DNA of 64,000 nucleotides from MPNO01 sp965200535 (GTDB taxonomy: Bacteria > Pseudomonadota > Alphaproteobacteria > MPNO01), in NCBI GenBank assembly GCA_965200535.1, contig CBDAUF010000002.1, forward strand, positions 1,302,001 through 1,366,000, written 5' to 3'. Within the stretch, counting starts at the first letter, position 1. Every line of letters starts with the position of its first letter. The notes under the pieces were generated by a model. That model was not told the origin of the DNA, ran no database searches, and saw only the letters and a program-made list of their open reading frames with translations. The position numbers and the translations under genes are program-made. This document shows, in pieces, positions 53,082-62,779 of the stretch.

Positions 53082-53153
53082 CGTCCCCGCGGGACGCAAA
53101 ATCGCGCAAAAATATGGCAGCAATGTTGACCAATGTTTCACGTGAAACATTTG
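53082..53153. repeat. Composite parS element, copy B (72-bp repeat)
   Basis: It matches 1896-1968 with two single-base gaps: palindrome CGTCCCCGCGGGACG (53082-53096), AAATCGC, AAAAATATGGCAG, a diverged 12-bp spacer, and parS with the same ATG...ATTTG flanks. The spacer hairpin seen in copy A (GGCAG-TAATG-CTGCC) is not preserved here. Confidence 0.85.
53134..53149. promoter_or_regulatory. parS: parS centromere site (perfect 16-bp ParB-binding palindrome)
   Basis: Identical to the consensus TGTTTCACGTGAAACA and to the site at 1949-1964, 51 kb away in the same chromosome segment. It is intergenic, between an MFS gene and hppA. Confidence 0.93.
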
Positions 53154-53385
53154 TCTGGACTTTGCACCCGTTCTTCACACGACGGGTGAGGAAACCCGCG
53201 TCGAAGCGGCGCGGTGGCGGTTGCCTGCTGCGCGACCGCCGGTCCCGCGATCTTGCTTCGGCAAACGAGTTCTGGCATGTTCCGCGCGCTTATCCGAGCG
53301 TCACCAACCACAGAACAATCGGTTCTGCGCCGGGCACCGCGCACGCGGCGGTGCTGGCCTCGATCAGACGGGGAGTCCTGCGAGC

Positions 53386-55491
<2,106 letters not shown>

Positions 55492-55550
55492 GGCGCGGTC
55501 CCGGGCGGCGCCTGGCTATCTTGTCCTCGGCGGCGCGGGCGGTTCGGCCG

Positions 55551-56015
55551 TCACTCGCCGCCGACGGGCGTGAACCGGCCGATATTGCCGATGATATGTT
55601 CGAGGATGGTGAATTCGTTGCCCCTGGCAGGCGTGACCCGTGCGACGGGGACCGGCTTGCCGGCCTTGCTGGCGTCGAGCTTCCTGATCCCGCTGACCCG
55701 GTCGTCGTCGCCGAACCGGATCTCGATGACCTGATGCTCCAGCACCTCAGGCTCGAGGAATGCCGTCGTCTCGGTGCGTTTGCCGATATAGTACCAGGCC
55801 TTGTTGTCGCCGAAGGTCGTCCGGGCGGAGGGGCTGCCGAGAACCTGTCTCACCTGTTCGCGGCTGTGCTTGCCGGGTTCGATGGTCTGGAGCAGGTCGG
55901 CGCGCAGGAGATTGCCGTTGTTGTCGCGGATCGGCGAGCAGGCGGCGAGCGCCGCTGCGGCAATTGCCACGGCCGCGCCCGGAGTGAAGGAACCAAGGGG
56001 GTGTCGTCCGCGCAT
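55551..56015 (-). CDS. bamE: Outer membrane assembly lipoprotein BamE
   Basis: 154 residues from ATG 56015 with a lipoprotein signal ending ALAACSPIRDNNG (lipobox LAAC). LLQTIEPGKHSREQVRQVLGSPS and WYYIGKRTET are the SmpA/OmlA fold of BamE. It is part of the beta-barrel assembly machine in the outer membrane. It is divergent from the UBCC gene and just upstream of the lipid/ribosomal cluster, the usual alphaproteobacterial order. Confidence 0.93.
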   Translation of the reverse strand: MRGRHPLGSFTPGAAVAIAAAALAACSPIRDNNGNLLRADLLQTIEPGKHSREQVRQVLGSPSARTTFGDNKAWYYIGKRTETTAFLEPEVLEHQVIEIRFGDDDRVSGIRKLDASKAGKPVPVARVTPARGNEFTILEHIIGNIGRFTPVGGE

Positions 56016-56143
56016 CGGGTTCGATGTCCGCCGTTCAACGGCCGGGGGCAGGCGGCCGGCCAGTCTCGGCGAGAGCATGCACCAAGTCCCCGCCGTGTCA
56101 ATCGGATGCCGCCCCCGGGACCGACGTCGAGGCCGGCGGTGCG

Positions 56144-56698
56144 ATGCTGACGCGTCTGCGCGGCAGAAGGGCGGTTCGCGGCGCAGCCGCTGCGCTCTAC
56201 GGCGCCGTCGTCGAACAGGCGCGCTCGGCCGAGTTCTACGCGCGGGGCGGTGTTCCCGACACTCTGGACGGCCGGTTCGAGCTCATCTCCCTTCATGCGT
56301 TCATGGTGTTGCGGCGGCTCCAGGCCGATCGGGAACGGACCGGAGCGCTTGCCCAAGCGGTGTTCGATACCATGTTCGACGACATGGACCGCTGCCTTCG
56401 CGAGATGGGGGCGGGCGACCTCGGGGTCGGACGGCGGGTCAAGTTCATGGCGAGCGCGTTCCTGGGACGGATCAAGGCCTACGAACAGGGGATCGCCGGC
56501 GGCGACGAAGCGCTCCGGTCGGCTCTGCTGCGCAACCTCTACGGCACCGCCGACGGCGCGCAGGACGGTGTATCGGCGATGGCGCGCTATACGCGGGACC
56601 AGCTTGCGGCGCTCGACGATCAGCCGCTCGAGGATCTGATTCAGGGCAAGGTGCGGTTCGCGGCGGCGTTCGATGCTTCGGCGCCGGCCGGGCGATAA
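56144..56698 (+). CDS. Ubiquinol-cytochrome c chaperone (CBP3/UQCC1-like)
   Basis: 184 residues from ATG 56144; the frame is open upstream to 56024, but those residues are not conserved. AAALYGAVVEQARSAEFYARGGVPDTLDGRFELISLHAF (seen as AEFYARGGVPDTLDGRFELI) and DDMDRCLREMGAGDLGVGRRVK are the ubiquinol-cytochrome c chaperone domain. The mitochondrial homologue helps assemble cytochrome bc1 (complex III). An aerobic respiratory role is inferred. Confidence 0.9.
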   Translation: MLTRLRGRRAVRGAAAALYGAVVEQARSAEFYARGGVPDTLDGRFELISLHAFMVLRRLQADRERTGALAQAVFDTMFDDMDRCLREMGAGDLGVGRRVKFMASAFLGRIKAYEQGIAGGDEALRSALLRNLYGTADGAQDGVSAMARYTRDQLAALDDQPLEDLIQGKVRFAAAFDASAPAGR

Positions 56699-56708
56699 GG
56701 CTATCCGT

Positions 56709-57230
56709 ATGACGCCGGAGTTTTCGCGCATCGTCCCCCTCGACCGGATTTCCGCGTCCGGTTCGGTTCACGAGATCGCCGCCGATGACGACGAGCGCCG
56801 CGCGCTGGCACAGCGTTTCGGAATCGTTGCGATCGACTTCCTTGCAGCCCGAGTGGACCTGCGCCGCAGAGGCGGCGATGTCGGGTTCCGTGCACGTATC
56901 ACGGCGCGGGTCGTCCAGGAATGCGTGGTCACGCTGGAACCCGTCGAGAGCGGTATCGACGAGGAGGTGACACTGTTCTTCCGGCCGGTCGACAAGGATA
57001 CGCCCGCCGAGAAGTCCGTCGTCATTTCCGTCGACGAGGATTTCGAACCGCTGCCGGGCGAGGCGCTCGACATCGGCGAGGCGGTCGCGGTCGAACTCGC
57101 CCTGACGCTCGATCCCTTTCCCCGTTCGCCGGCCGCCGATGCTGCGCCGCCGCCGGATACAGGCGACGATTCGCCGGAGCCGCCGGAATCGCCCTTCCGC
57201 CTGCTGACAGGAACCGGCAAAAGCGTCTAA
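56709..57230 (+). CDS. yceD: DUF177 family protein (YceD)
   Basis: 173 residues. The domain (FGIVAIDFLAARVDLRRRG, RITARVVQECVVTLEPVES) and the position directly before rpmF identify YceD. In bacteria and plants the family is linked to 23S rRNA accumulation. The paired Cys of some homologues is reduced to one. It starts 10 bp after the UBCC stop. Confidence 0.88.
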   Translation: MTPEFSRIVPLDRISASGSVHEIAADDDERRALAQRFGIVAIDFLAARVDLRRRGGDVGFRARITARVVQECVVTLEPVESGIDEEVTLFFRPVDKDTPAEKSVVISVDEDFEPLPGEALDIGEAVAVELALTLDPFPRSPAADAAPPPDTGDDSPEPPESPFRLLTGTGKSV

Positions 57231-57317
57231 ATTGCCCCTTCCCTTGTCGGCCGCGGGCCTGTCGGCTAGATAGTCGCCCAGTTCCTGTCAAGACGATCCC
57301 AATCGGGGACGGTAACG

Positions 57318-57500
57318 ATGGCTGTACCGAAGAAAAAAGTATCCAAATCGCGCCGCAACATGCGGCGCTCGCACCATGCTCTGCGCGCTGCGGCTCACGG
57401 CGAGTGTCCGGACTGCGGCGAATACAGGCGCCCGCACCATGTCTGCCCCTCGTGCGGGCACTACAACGGCCGGGAAGTCACGCAAGCCAGCCCGGCCTAG
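57318..57500 (+). CDS. rpmF: 50S ribosomal protein L32
   Basis: 60 residues. MAVPKKKVSKSRRNMRRSHH is the L32 start, followed by a zinc ribbon with CPDCGEYRRPHHVCPSCG (four Cys). The Cys-bearing form depends on zinc. It lies in the conserved yceD-rpmF-plsX-fabH order. Confidence 0.97.
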   Translation: MAVPKKKVSKSRRNMRRSHHALRAAAHGECPDCGEYRRPHHVCPSCGHYNGREVTQASPA

Positions 57501-57530
57501 GCCGCGGCGTACGGCTGGGGCCCGGTCCGC

Positions 57531-58580
57531 TTGACGGCGCCGATAACAATCGCTCTCGACGCCATGGGCGGCGACAACGCGCCGAGCATTGTCGTCCGCG
57601 GCGCCAACATGGCGCGACGGCGCTACCCCGGCGTCCGCTTTTGCCTGTTCGGCGACGAGAGCAGGATCGCACCGCTCATGCACCGCATGCTCAAGCTGCG
57701 CAGCGTGTCGGTGATCGAACATACCAAGGACGCGGTCGCCAGCGACGACAAACCCTCGCTCGCCCTGCGCCAGGGCAGGCAGTCGAGCATGCGGCTTGCA
57801 ATCAACGCCGTGCGCGACGGCAAGGCGCAGGGCGTGGTCTCGGCAGGCAACACGGGCGCGCTGATGGCGATGGCGAAATTCGCCCTCAAGACCCTGCCCG
57901 GCATCGACCGTCCGGCCATCGCCGCGGTCTTTCCCAACAACCGCAGCGAAAGCGTGATGCTCGACCTCGGCGCCAACGTGGAGTGCGGCACGGATAATCT
58001 CATCCAGTTCGCCGTCATGGGCGCCGAGTTCGGGCGCACCGTACTCGGCCGCAAGGAGCCCACGGTCGGTCTGCTCAACGTCGGAACCGAGGAGGTCAAG
58101 GGCCACGAGGCGGTTCGCAGGGCCGCTGCCAGGCTGCGCGAGGAAAATACCGGCGTCCGCTATCACGGTTTCGTCGAGGGCGACGACATCGCCATGGGAA
58201 CGGTCGACGTGATCGTTTCCGACGGCTTTTCCGGCAATATCGCGCTCAAGACGATCGAAGGATCGGTCAAGCTCTATTCCGAGTTCCTGCGCCGCGCCTT
58301 CAGGAGTTCGTTGAGCGCGCGGCTCGGCTACCTCCTCGCCCGGCGCAGCCTCAACAAGCTGCGCGCCCATGTTGATCCCAGACGCTACAACGGCGCCATA
58401 TTTCTCGGGCTCAACGGAACGGTCATCAAGAGCCACGGGTCGACCGACGCGTTCGGCTTTTCCAGCGCGATCGGGGTGGCGGTAGACATGGCCGCCAACC
58501 GTTTCAACGACAAGATCACCGCCCAGCTCAACCGCGAGGCGCCGCCTGAGCCGGTCGCCACGCGCGCGGCCGCATCCTGA
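57531..58580 (+). CDS. plsX: Phosphate acyltransferase PlsX
   Basis: 349 residues from TTG 57531. IALDAMGGDNAP is the diagnostic N-terminus; SAGNTGALMAMAKF and GFSGNIALKTIEG are conserved. It makes acyl-phosphate from acyl-ACP for membrane phospholipid synthesis. The stop overlaps the fabH start by one base (TGATG). Confidence 0.96.
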   Translation: MTAPITIALDAMGGDNAPSIVVRGANMARRRYPGVRFCLFGDESRIAPLMHRMLKLRSVSVIEHTKDAVASDDKPSLALRQGRQSSMRLAINAVRDGKAQGVVSAGNTGALMAMAKFALKTLPGIDRPAIAAVFPNNRSESVMLDLGANVECGTDNLIQFAVMGAEFGRTVLGRKEPTVGLLNVGTEEVKGHEAVRRAAARLREENTGVRYHGFVEGDDIAMGTVDVIVSDGFSGNIALKTIEGSVKLYSEFLRRAFRSSLSARLGYLLARRSLNKLRAHVDPRRYNGAIFLGLNGTVIKSHGSTDAFGFSSAIGVAVDMAANRFNDKITAQLNREAPPEPVATRAAAS

Positions 58581-59554
58581 TGACGGTACGGTCGGTCGTC
58601 GCCGGCTGCGGCGGGTACCTCCCGGAGAGGGTGCTGGCCAACGAAGATCTCGCGCGCATGGTGGATACGTCGGACGAATGGATCGTCCAGCGCACCGGTA
58701 TCCGCGAACGCCGCATCGCGGCGGAGGGCGAGTTCACCTCCCATCTCGCGACCGCCGCCGGCAGCAACGCCCTCGACCGTTCCGGGATGGCGGCGTCCGA
58801 CCTCGATCTCGTCGTTGTCGCCACAGCGACCCCCGACGAGACGTTCCCGGCGACCGCCACCCGGGTTCAGCACGCGCTCGGCATGACGGGGGGCGCGGCG
58901 TTCGATGTCCACGCGGTGTGCTCGGGCTTCATCTACGCGCTCAACGTCGCCGACAATTTTATCCGTCTCGGCCAGGCCGGGTCCGCCCTGGTGATCGGCG
59001 CGGAAACCTTCTCGCGAATCCTCGACTGGACGGACCGTGGGACCTGCGTCCTGTTCGGCGACGGTGCGGGGGCGGTGGTGCTGCGCGCGGAGGAGGGGGG
59101 CGGAACGACAGCCGACCGCGGCGTGCTCTCCAACCGCATCCGTTCGGACGGCCGCCACCACGACCTCCTGTTCGTCGACGGCGGCCCGTCCAGTACCCGG
59201 ACCGTCGGCCATCTTCGCATGTCGGGGCGCGATGTCTTCCGCCACGCGGTAGCCAATCTCGCGACGGTGATGGAGGAAACGCTGGCGGCCAGCGGCGTTG
59301 ACGCAGACGAGGTCGACTGGGTGGTGCCGCACCAGGCCAACCTGCGGATCATCAGGAGCACGTCGGGCAAGCTCGGCATGCCGGAGGACAAGGTGATCGT
59401 CACCGTCGACCGCCATGCGAACACTTCCGCGGCCTCGATTCCGCTCGCGCTGGCCGAGGCCGTCGGCGACGGGCGGATCAAGCAGGGCGACTTGTGCCTG
59501 CTCGAGGCCATGGGCGGCGGCTTTGCCTGGGGGGCGAGCCTGGTCCGCTGGTGA
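58580..59554 (+). CDS. fabH: 3-oxoacyl-ACP synthase III
   Basis: 324 residues. The catalytic triad is clear: Cys in DVHAVCSGFIYALN, His in WVVPHQANLRII and Asn in DRHANTSAASIPLAL. It condenses acetyl-CoA with malonyl-ACP to start fatty acid synthesis. It is coupled to plsX; 149 bp separate it from ihfA. Confidence 0.97.
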   Translation: MTVRSVVAGCGGYLPERVLANEDLARMVDTSDEWIVQRTGIRERRIAAEGEFTSHLATAAGSNALDRSGMAASDLDLVVVATATPDETFPATATRVQHALGMTGGAAFDVHAVCSGFIYALNVADNFIRLGQAGSALVIGAETFSRILDWTDRGTCVLFGDGAGAVVLRAEEGGGTTADRGVLSNRIRSDGRHHDLLFVDGGPSSTRTVGHLRMSGRDVFRHAVANLATVMEETLAASGVDADEVDWVVPHQANLRIIRSTSGKLGMPEDKVIVTVDRHANTSAASIPLALAEAVGDGRIKQGDLCLLEAMGGGFAWGASLVRW

Positions 59555-59645
59555 ACGGTCCTGTCCGGCCGCACCCCGCCCGGGTCGGCAACAGGCCCGT
59601 GCGGCGCCGGAATTGGGTTAGACACACTCTCTATCCTGTTGATAA

Positions 59646-59674
59646 TTGACTGTATTCCGCGTTCCCATTACGCT
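59646..59674 (+). promoter_or_regulatory. Candidate promoter of ihfA
   Basis: TTGACT (59646-59651) and TACGCT (59669-59674) are 17 bp apart, in a locally AT-richer stretch about 30 bp before the ihfA ATG. An imperfect GC hairpin at 59565-59610 may end the fabH transcript. Confidence 0.35.
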
Positions 59675-59703
59675 CGTCCGGTAATAGGCGGGGGCATGCA
59701 ACC

Positions 59704-60036
59704 ATGACGTCTGCGACGGTAACGCGCGCGCATCTGGCCGAAGCGGTCTATCGGGAGGTCGGGCTGTCGCGCAACGAATCTGCCGACCTTGTCGAGACTG
59801 TGCTGCGGGAAATCGCGGACTCGCTTTCGCGCGGCGAACCGGTAAAGATTTCCTCCTTCGGCAGTTTCGCCGTGCGGCGGAAAGGGCCGAGAATGGGCCG
59901 CAATCCCAAGACCGGCCAGGAGGTTCCCATCCATCCGCGCAAGGTGCTCGTGTTCCGCGCCTCCAACGTCCTCAAGTCCCGGATCAACCAATCGATGGCG
60001 GCGGCGCACAACGCCGCCGACGCGTCCGGCGGCTGA
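59704..60036 (+). CDS. ihfA: Integration host factor subunit alpha
   Basis: 110 residues. LAEAVYREVGLSRNESADLVE is the HU/IHF helical base and FGSFAVRRKGPRMGRNPKTGQEVPI (core GRNPKTGQEVPI) the DNA-bending arm with its Pro. IHF-alpha pairs with IHF-beta to bend DNA at specific sites. merR follows after 3 bp. Confidence 0.95.
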   Translation: MTSATVTRAHLAEAVYREVGLSRNESADLVETVLREIADSLSRGEPVKISSFGSFAVRRKGPRMGRNPKTGQEVPIHPRKVLVFRASNVLKSRINQSMAAAHNAADASGG

Positions 60037-60039
60037 CCG

Positions 60040-60534
60040 ATGGACGACGTCCCGCAACTGCCCGCCTGGAACCGCAGCGGAACGGGCAAGTCGGCGTTAG
60101 CCTTTCGCACCATCAGCGAAGTGTCCCACGAGATCGACGTACCCCAGCACGTGCTGCGGTTCTGGGAGAGCAAGTTCTCCCAGGTAAAGCCGATGAAACG
60201 CGGCGGCGGCCGGCGCCACTACCGGCCCGAGGATGTCGAGCTTCTGCGGTCGATCAGGGATTTGCTGCGGACCGACGGATACACCATCAAGGGGGTCCAG
60301 AAGCTGCTCCGGGAGAGCGGTGTGAAAGCCATCACCGGCCGACGGAAAGCGGACGGTACGGCGCGGCAGCCGGAAACGAATTCCCGGGACGGCGCGGCCC
60401 CGGCGACAGAGGCCGCGCCCACCCCGTCCGGCGAAGCAAATACCGCCGAAGTCGAGGTGCTGAGAGCGGCGCTTGTCGAACTCCTCGAGGAACTCGAACA
60501 GATCGGAATGCGCCTCCGCAACGCGCTCGAGTAA
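60040..60534 (+). CDS. MerR family transcriptional regulator
   Basis: 164 residues. The winged helix is FRTISEVSHEIDVPQHVLRFWE followed by RGGGRRHYRPEDVELLRSIR, in the MerR_1 form with TYR-like HYRPED. A C-terminal coiled coil (VEVLRAALVELLEELEQI) would mediate dimers. No metal-binding Cys is evident. This ihfA-linked MerR protein is conserved in alphaproteobacteria, but its regulon is unknown. Confidence 0.88.
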   Translation: MDDVPQLPAWNRSGTGKSALAFRTISEVSHEIDVPQHVLRFWESKFSQVKPMKRGGGRRHYRPEDVELLRSIRDLLRTDGYTIKGVQKLLRESGVKAITGRRKADGTARQPETNSRDGAAPATEAAPTPSGEANTAEVEVLRAALVELLEELEQIGMRLRNALE

Positions 60535-60646
60535 CCCGGCCGGTCCGTTTCCGAGCGTCGTTCGCGGGGCGTTGTCACGCCGTCCGAACGTACTGTATGG
60601 TCCGATATTCCCTTGGAGGGACGGCACCTTGGGGGGCCGACCGTGA

Positions 60647-60723
<77 letters not shown>

Positions 60724-60728
60724 ATCGG

Positions 60729-60760
60729 ATCGGGGGTTCGGCCGTTGCCGGACCCCCGAT
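60729..60760 (+). terminator. Hairpin terminator after tRNA-Pro
   Basis: ATCGGGGGT (60729-60737) pairs with ACCCCCGAT (60752-60760), extended inside by CGGC/GCCG around loop CGTT. A T run (GTTTTT) starts 11 bp later. It lies 6 bp after the tRNA CCA. Confidence 0.65.
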
Positions 60761-60784
60761 GACTTCGCCGGTTTTTCCAGTATA

Positions 60785-60812
60785 TTGAATGGATAAAAAT
60801 CTATTATATATA
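60785..60812 (+). promoter_or_regulatory. Candidate promoter of the LpoA-like gene
   Basis: In a sharply AT-rich patch (60776-60842), TTGAAT (60785-60790) and TATATA (60807-60812) are 16 bp apart. The patch separates the tRNA terminator from the LpoA-like ATG at 60843. Confidence 0.35.
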
Positions 60813-60842
60813 GTTTATTATAAGACAAACTTAAGATAGAAA

Positions 60843-62315
60843 ATGCACAGAAACTGCACGGGTTCTGTGGTGTTGCGTGCCGCGCTGCACCGGCTGTGCC
60901 GGGCTTGCCGGTCGGGCGGGCGTTCCATCCCGTTCCGCGCGCTCTGCCGGGCGGGCCTGATTTCGGCCCCGGTTCTCCTGACTGCCTGCGTGCCCGAGAC
61001 CGATGCGCCGCCGCCTGCGGTCGAAGCGTCCGCAGTCGAAGCGCGTGCAACCGCGGCGCCCCAGACGGCGTCCGTCGCTTCTCTGCCTGTCCCGCCCCTG
61101 TCCGCCGCACCGCCGCCCGCACCGATGGCGCTCCCGCCGACCGCGGCCCCGGTGCCCGCACCGGTCGGCAACGGAGCCGAGGACGGCGGGAACGAGACCG
61201 CGGTCAGCCGCGCCGCCGCCGGCGACGGACCGCTTGTCGTCGCCATTCTGCTGCCGCTGTCCGGCGACGAGCGGGAACTCGGCCAGACGATGCTGAACGG
61301 TGCGGCGATGGCGGTATTCGATCACGCGGCGCCCGGGTTCGCGCTCAGGCCCCACGACACCGGAGGAACGTCGGCGGGGGCCGCAGCCGCGGCGCAGGCG
61401 GCGCTGGAGGAGGGTGCATCGCTTCTCCTCGGGCCGCTGTTCTCGGATGCCGTGAGGGCGGTCGCGCCCATCGCCGTCCGCGCGGGCGTAAACGCCATCG
61501 CGTTCACCAACGACCGCACCGTGGCGGGCGGCAACATCTATGTGCTGGGCCACCATGTCGAGCCGCAGATCCGTACGGTCGTCGCTCATGCCGGCGCCGG
61601 CGGAGTCCGCAGCATCGCGGCCCTGATCCCGGCCGGAAAGTTCGGCGAGCAGGCCGCTGCCGCAGCGTCGGCCGCCGCCGCGGAAGCCCGCGTCCGGATG
61701 CACGCCGTCATCGAATACACCGACGAGACGGAGTCGATCGACGGCGCGGTCCGCCGGCTCGCCGTGCATTACCGCAGCGGTTCCCTTCCCGGAAGCGCCG
61801 GGTTCGATGCCGTCCTGGTTCCCTCGGGCAGCAATTCGGTCTACGCCGTGGCCGCACGGCTGCCCTACTACGACATCCCGAGCGACCGGGTCCGTGTCCT
61901 CGGGATCTCGACCTGGAACCGGCTCAACCTGCGGCACGAGCCGGCGCTGGCCGGCGCCTGGTACGCCAGCCCCGAGACCGAGCTCAGGCGTCTGTTCAAG
62001 CGCCGCTTCACGGAGTCGTTCGACAAGGAGCCCGGTCCGCTCGCGGCCCTCGCCTACGATGCGACCGCGGTCGCGGCGCTCCTCGCCCGGCGGCAGGGCG
62101 ATGCCACCTTCGGCGCGGACGCGCTCGTCGACGACCGCGGCTTCGAGGGCGCGTCGGGCCTGTTCCGCTTTCGCTCCGACGGACTTTCTGAGCGCAGCTA
62201 TGCCGTCGTCGAAGTCGGCGCCGACGGGGTGAAACAGGTGAGGGCGGCGCAGCGCTCCTTCGCCCCCGCGGCGCGGCAGGAGGCGCGGGGCGGCGCCCGG
62301 CCTGCGACCAACTGA
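60843..62315 (+). CDS. Penicillin-binding protein activator (LpoA-like) lipoprotein
   Basis: 490 residues. A long basic N-terminus leads to a lipobox LLTACVPE (Cys about residue 49). An Ala/Pro-rich linker precedes a type I periplasmic-binding-like domain: VVAILLPLSGDERELGQTMLNGA, SLLLGPLFSDAVRAVAPIA and AFTNDRTVAGGN. This is the LpoA C-terminal domain that activates PBP1A in other bacteria. The start may be later (GTG 60867); 60843 is used because it is the first ATG after the promoter patch. It is convergent with the selenoprotein gene, 1 bp apart. Confidence 0.83.
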   Translation: MHRNCTGSVVLRAALHRLCRACRSGGRSIPFRALCRAGLISAPVLLTACVPETDAPPPAVEASAVEARATAAPQTASVASLPVPPLSAAPPPAPMALPPTAAPVPAPVGNGAEDGGNETAVSRAAAGDGPLVVAILLPLSGDERELGQTMLNGAAMAVFDHAAPGFALRPHDTGGTSAGAAAAAQAALEEGASLLLGPLFSDAVRAVAPIAVRAGVNAIAFTNDRTVAGGNIYVLGHHVEPQIRTVVAHAGAGGVRSIAALIPAGKFGEQAAAAASAAAAEARVRMHAVIEYTDETESIDGAVRRLAVHYRSGSLPGSAGFDAVLVPSGSNSVYAVAARLPYYDIPSDRVRVLGISTWNRLNLRHEPALAGAWYASPETELRRLFKRRFTESFDKEPGPLAALAYDATAVAALLARRQGDATFGADALVDDRGFEGASGLFRFRSDGLSERSYAVVEVGADGVKQVRAAQRSFAPAARQEARGGARPATN

Positions 62316-62316
62316 C

Positions 62317-62538
62317 CTACGGCCGGTCGAGGATGGCGTCGACTTCCGCGTCGGTGGGGAACCGTCCGGTCTCGAGCTTGGAATAGACGGTCGCGCCGTC
62401 GACGATGATCTCGAAGGCGCCGGTCGCGCCGGGGGCGATCTCCACATCTGCAGCGCCCAGGGCTTTCAGCCTTTCCCTCGCACGGAGGGCGCGGGGCTCG
62501 TAGTTTCAGACCCTGCAGTATTCTATGCGTATCGCCAT
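62317..62538 (-). CDS. SelW/Rdx-family selenoprotein with in-frame UGA (Sec) in CxxU
   Basis: 74 codons read through one TGA at 62506-62508. The start is ATG 62538 with GGGAG 7 bp upstream. The protein begins MAIRIEYCRV-U-NYEPRAL: Cys8 and the UGA at residue 11 form the CxxU equivalent of the Rdx CxxC redox motif. Downstream, FEIIVDGATVYSKLETGRFP is the SelW/SelT/SelH C-terminal strand-helix signature and the frame is intact to a TAG. A hairpin with a GU loop follows the UGA at a proper distance. Family function: thioredoxin-fold redox protein. The alternative, a pseudogene, is unlikely because the stop sits exactly on the Sec/Cys position. Confidence 0.8.
62475..62489 (-). promoter_or_regulatory. 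Candidate bacterial SECIS hairpin for the UGA codon
   Basis: Sixteen nt after the UGA, CCCUC (62489-62485) pairs with GAGGG (62479-62475) around the loop CGUGC. The GU in the apical loop lies about 23 nt after the UGA, in the usual range for bacterial SECIS elements that bind SelB. It is inside the coding sequence, as expected for bacteria. Selenocysteine machinery genes are not in this window. Confidence 0.6.
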
Positions 62539-62779
62539 GACCGCTCCCGCCGATCTGTCGAACGGACAACGCCCGACCCGCGCGGGTGTCGCACGGCCGA
62601 TCCGTCTCGTCTATAGTCCGCATCTCACCGGATCATAACGGAAACGGGGAGCCCCGCAACGCGCGGGAGCAGCGGAGGAGATCGTACGAGCGGCAGCGCG
62701 CCGGCCGTATCCGAACCCCCGTGCTCTCCACCTTCACGCAAGAGCTGGACGGCGCGATGGCGGAACGCGCGATGCGCAG

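Larger units (their letters stand above)
53070..53385. other. Gene-free region upstream of hppA carrying parS copy B
   Basis: 316 bp without a credible gene. The first 84 bp are the composite parS element. The remaining 230 bp up to the hppA ATG are GC-rich leader sequence where an hppA promoter is expected, but no confident -35/-10 pair was picked. Confidence 0.6.

Noticed and set aside
62506..62508. Reading the TGA as a real stop or sequencing error in a pseudogene
   Set aside because: It falls exactly at the Cys/Sec redox position, the rest of the frame is intact, and a SECIS-like hairpin follows. An error cannot be fully excluded without reads.
62198..62623. A 141-codon minus-strand frame covering the selenoprotein locus
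   Set aside because: Its translation is Arg/Pro/Gly-rich without family similarity. The alternative frame with one UGA encodes a recognisable SelW-like protein.
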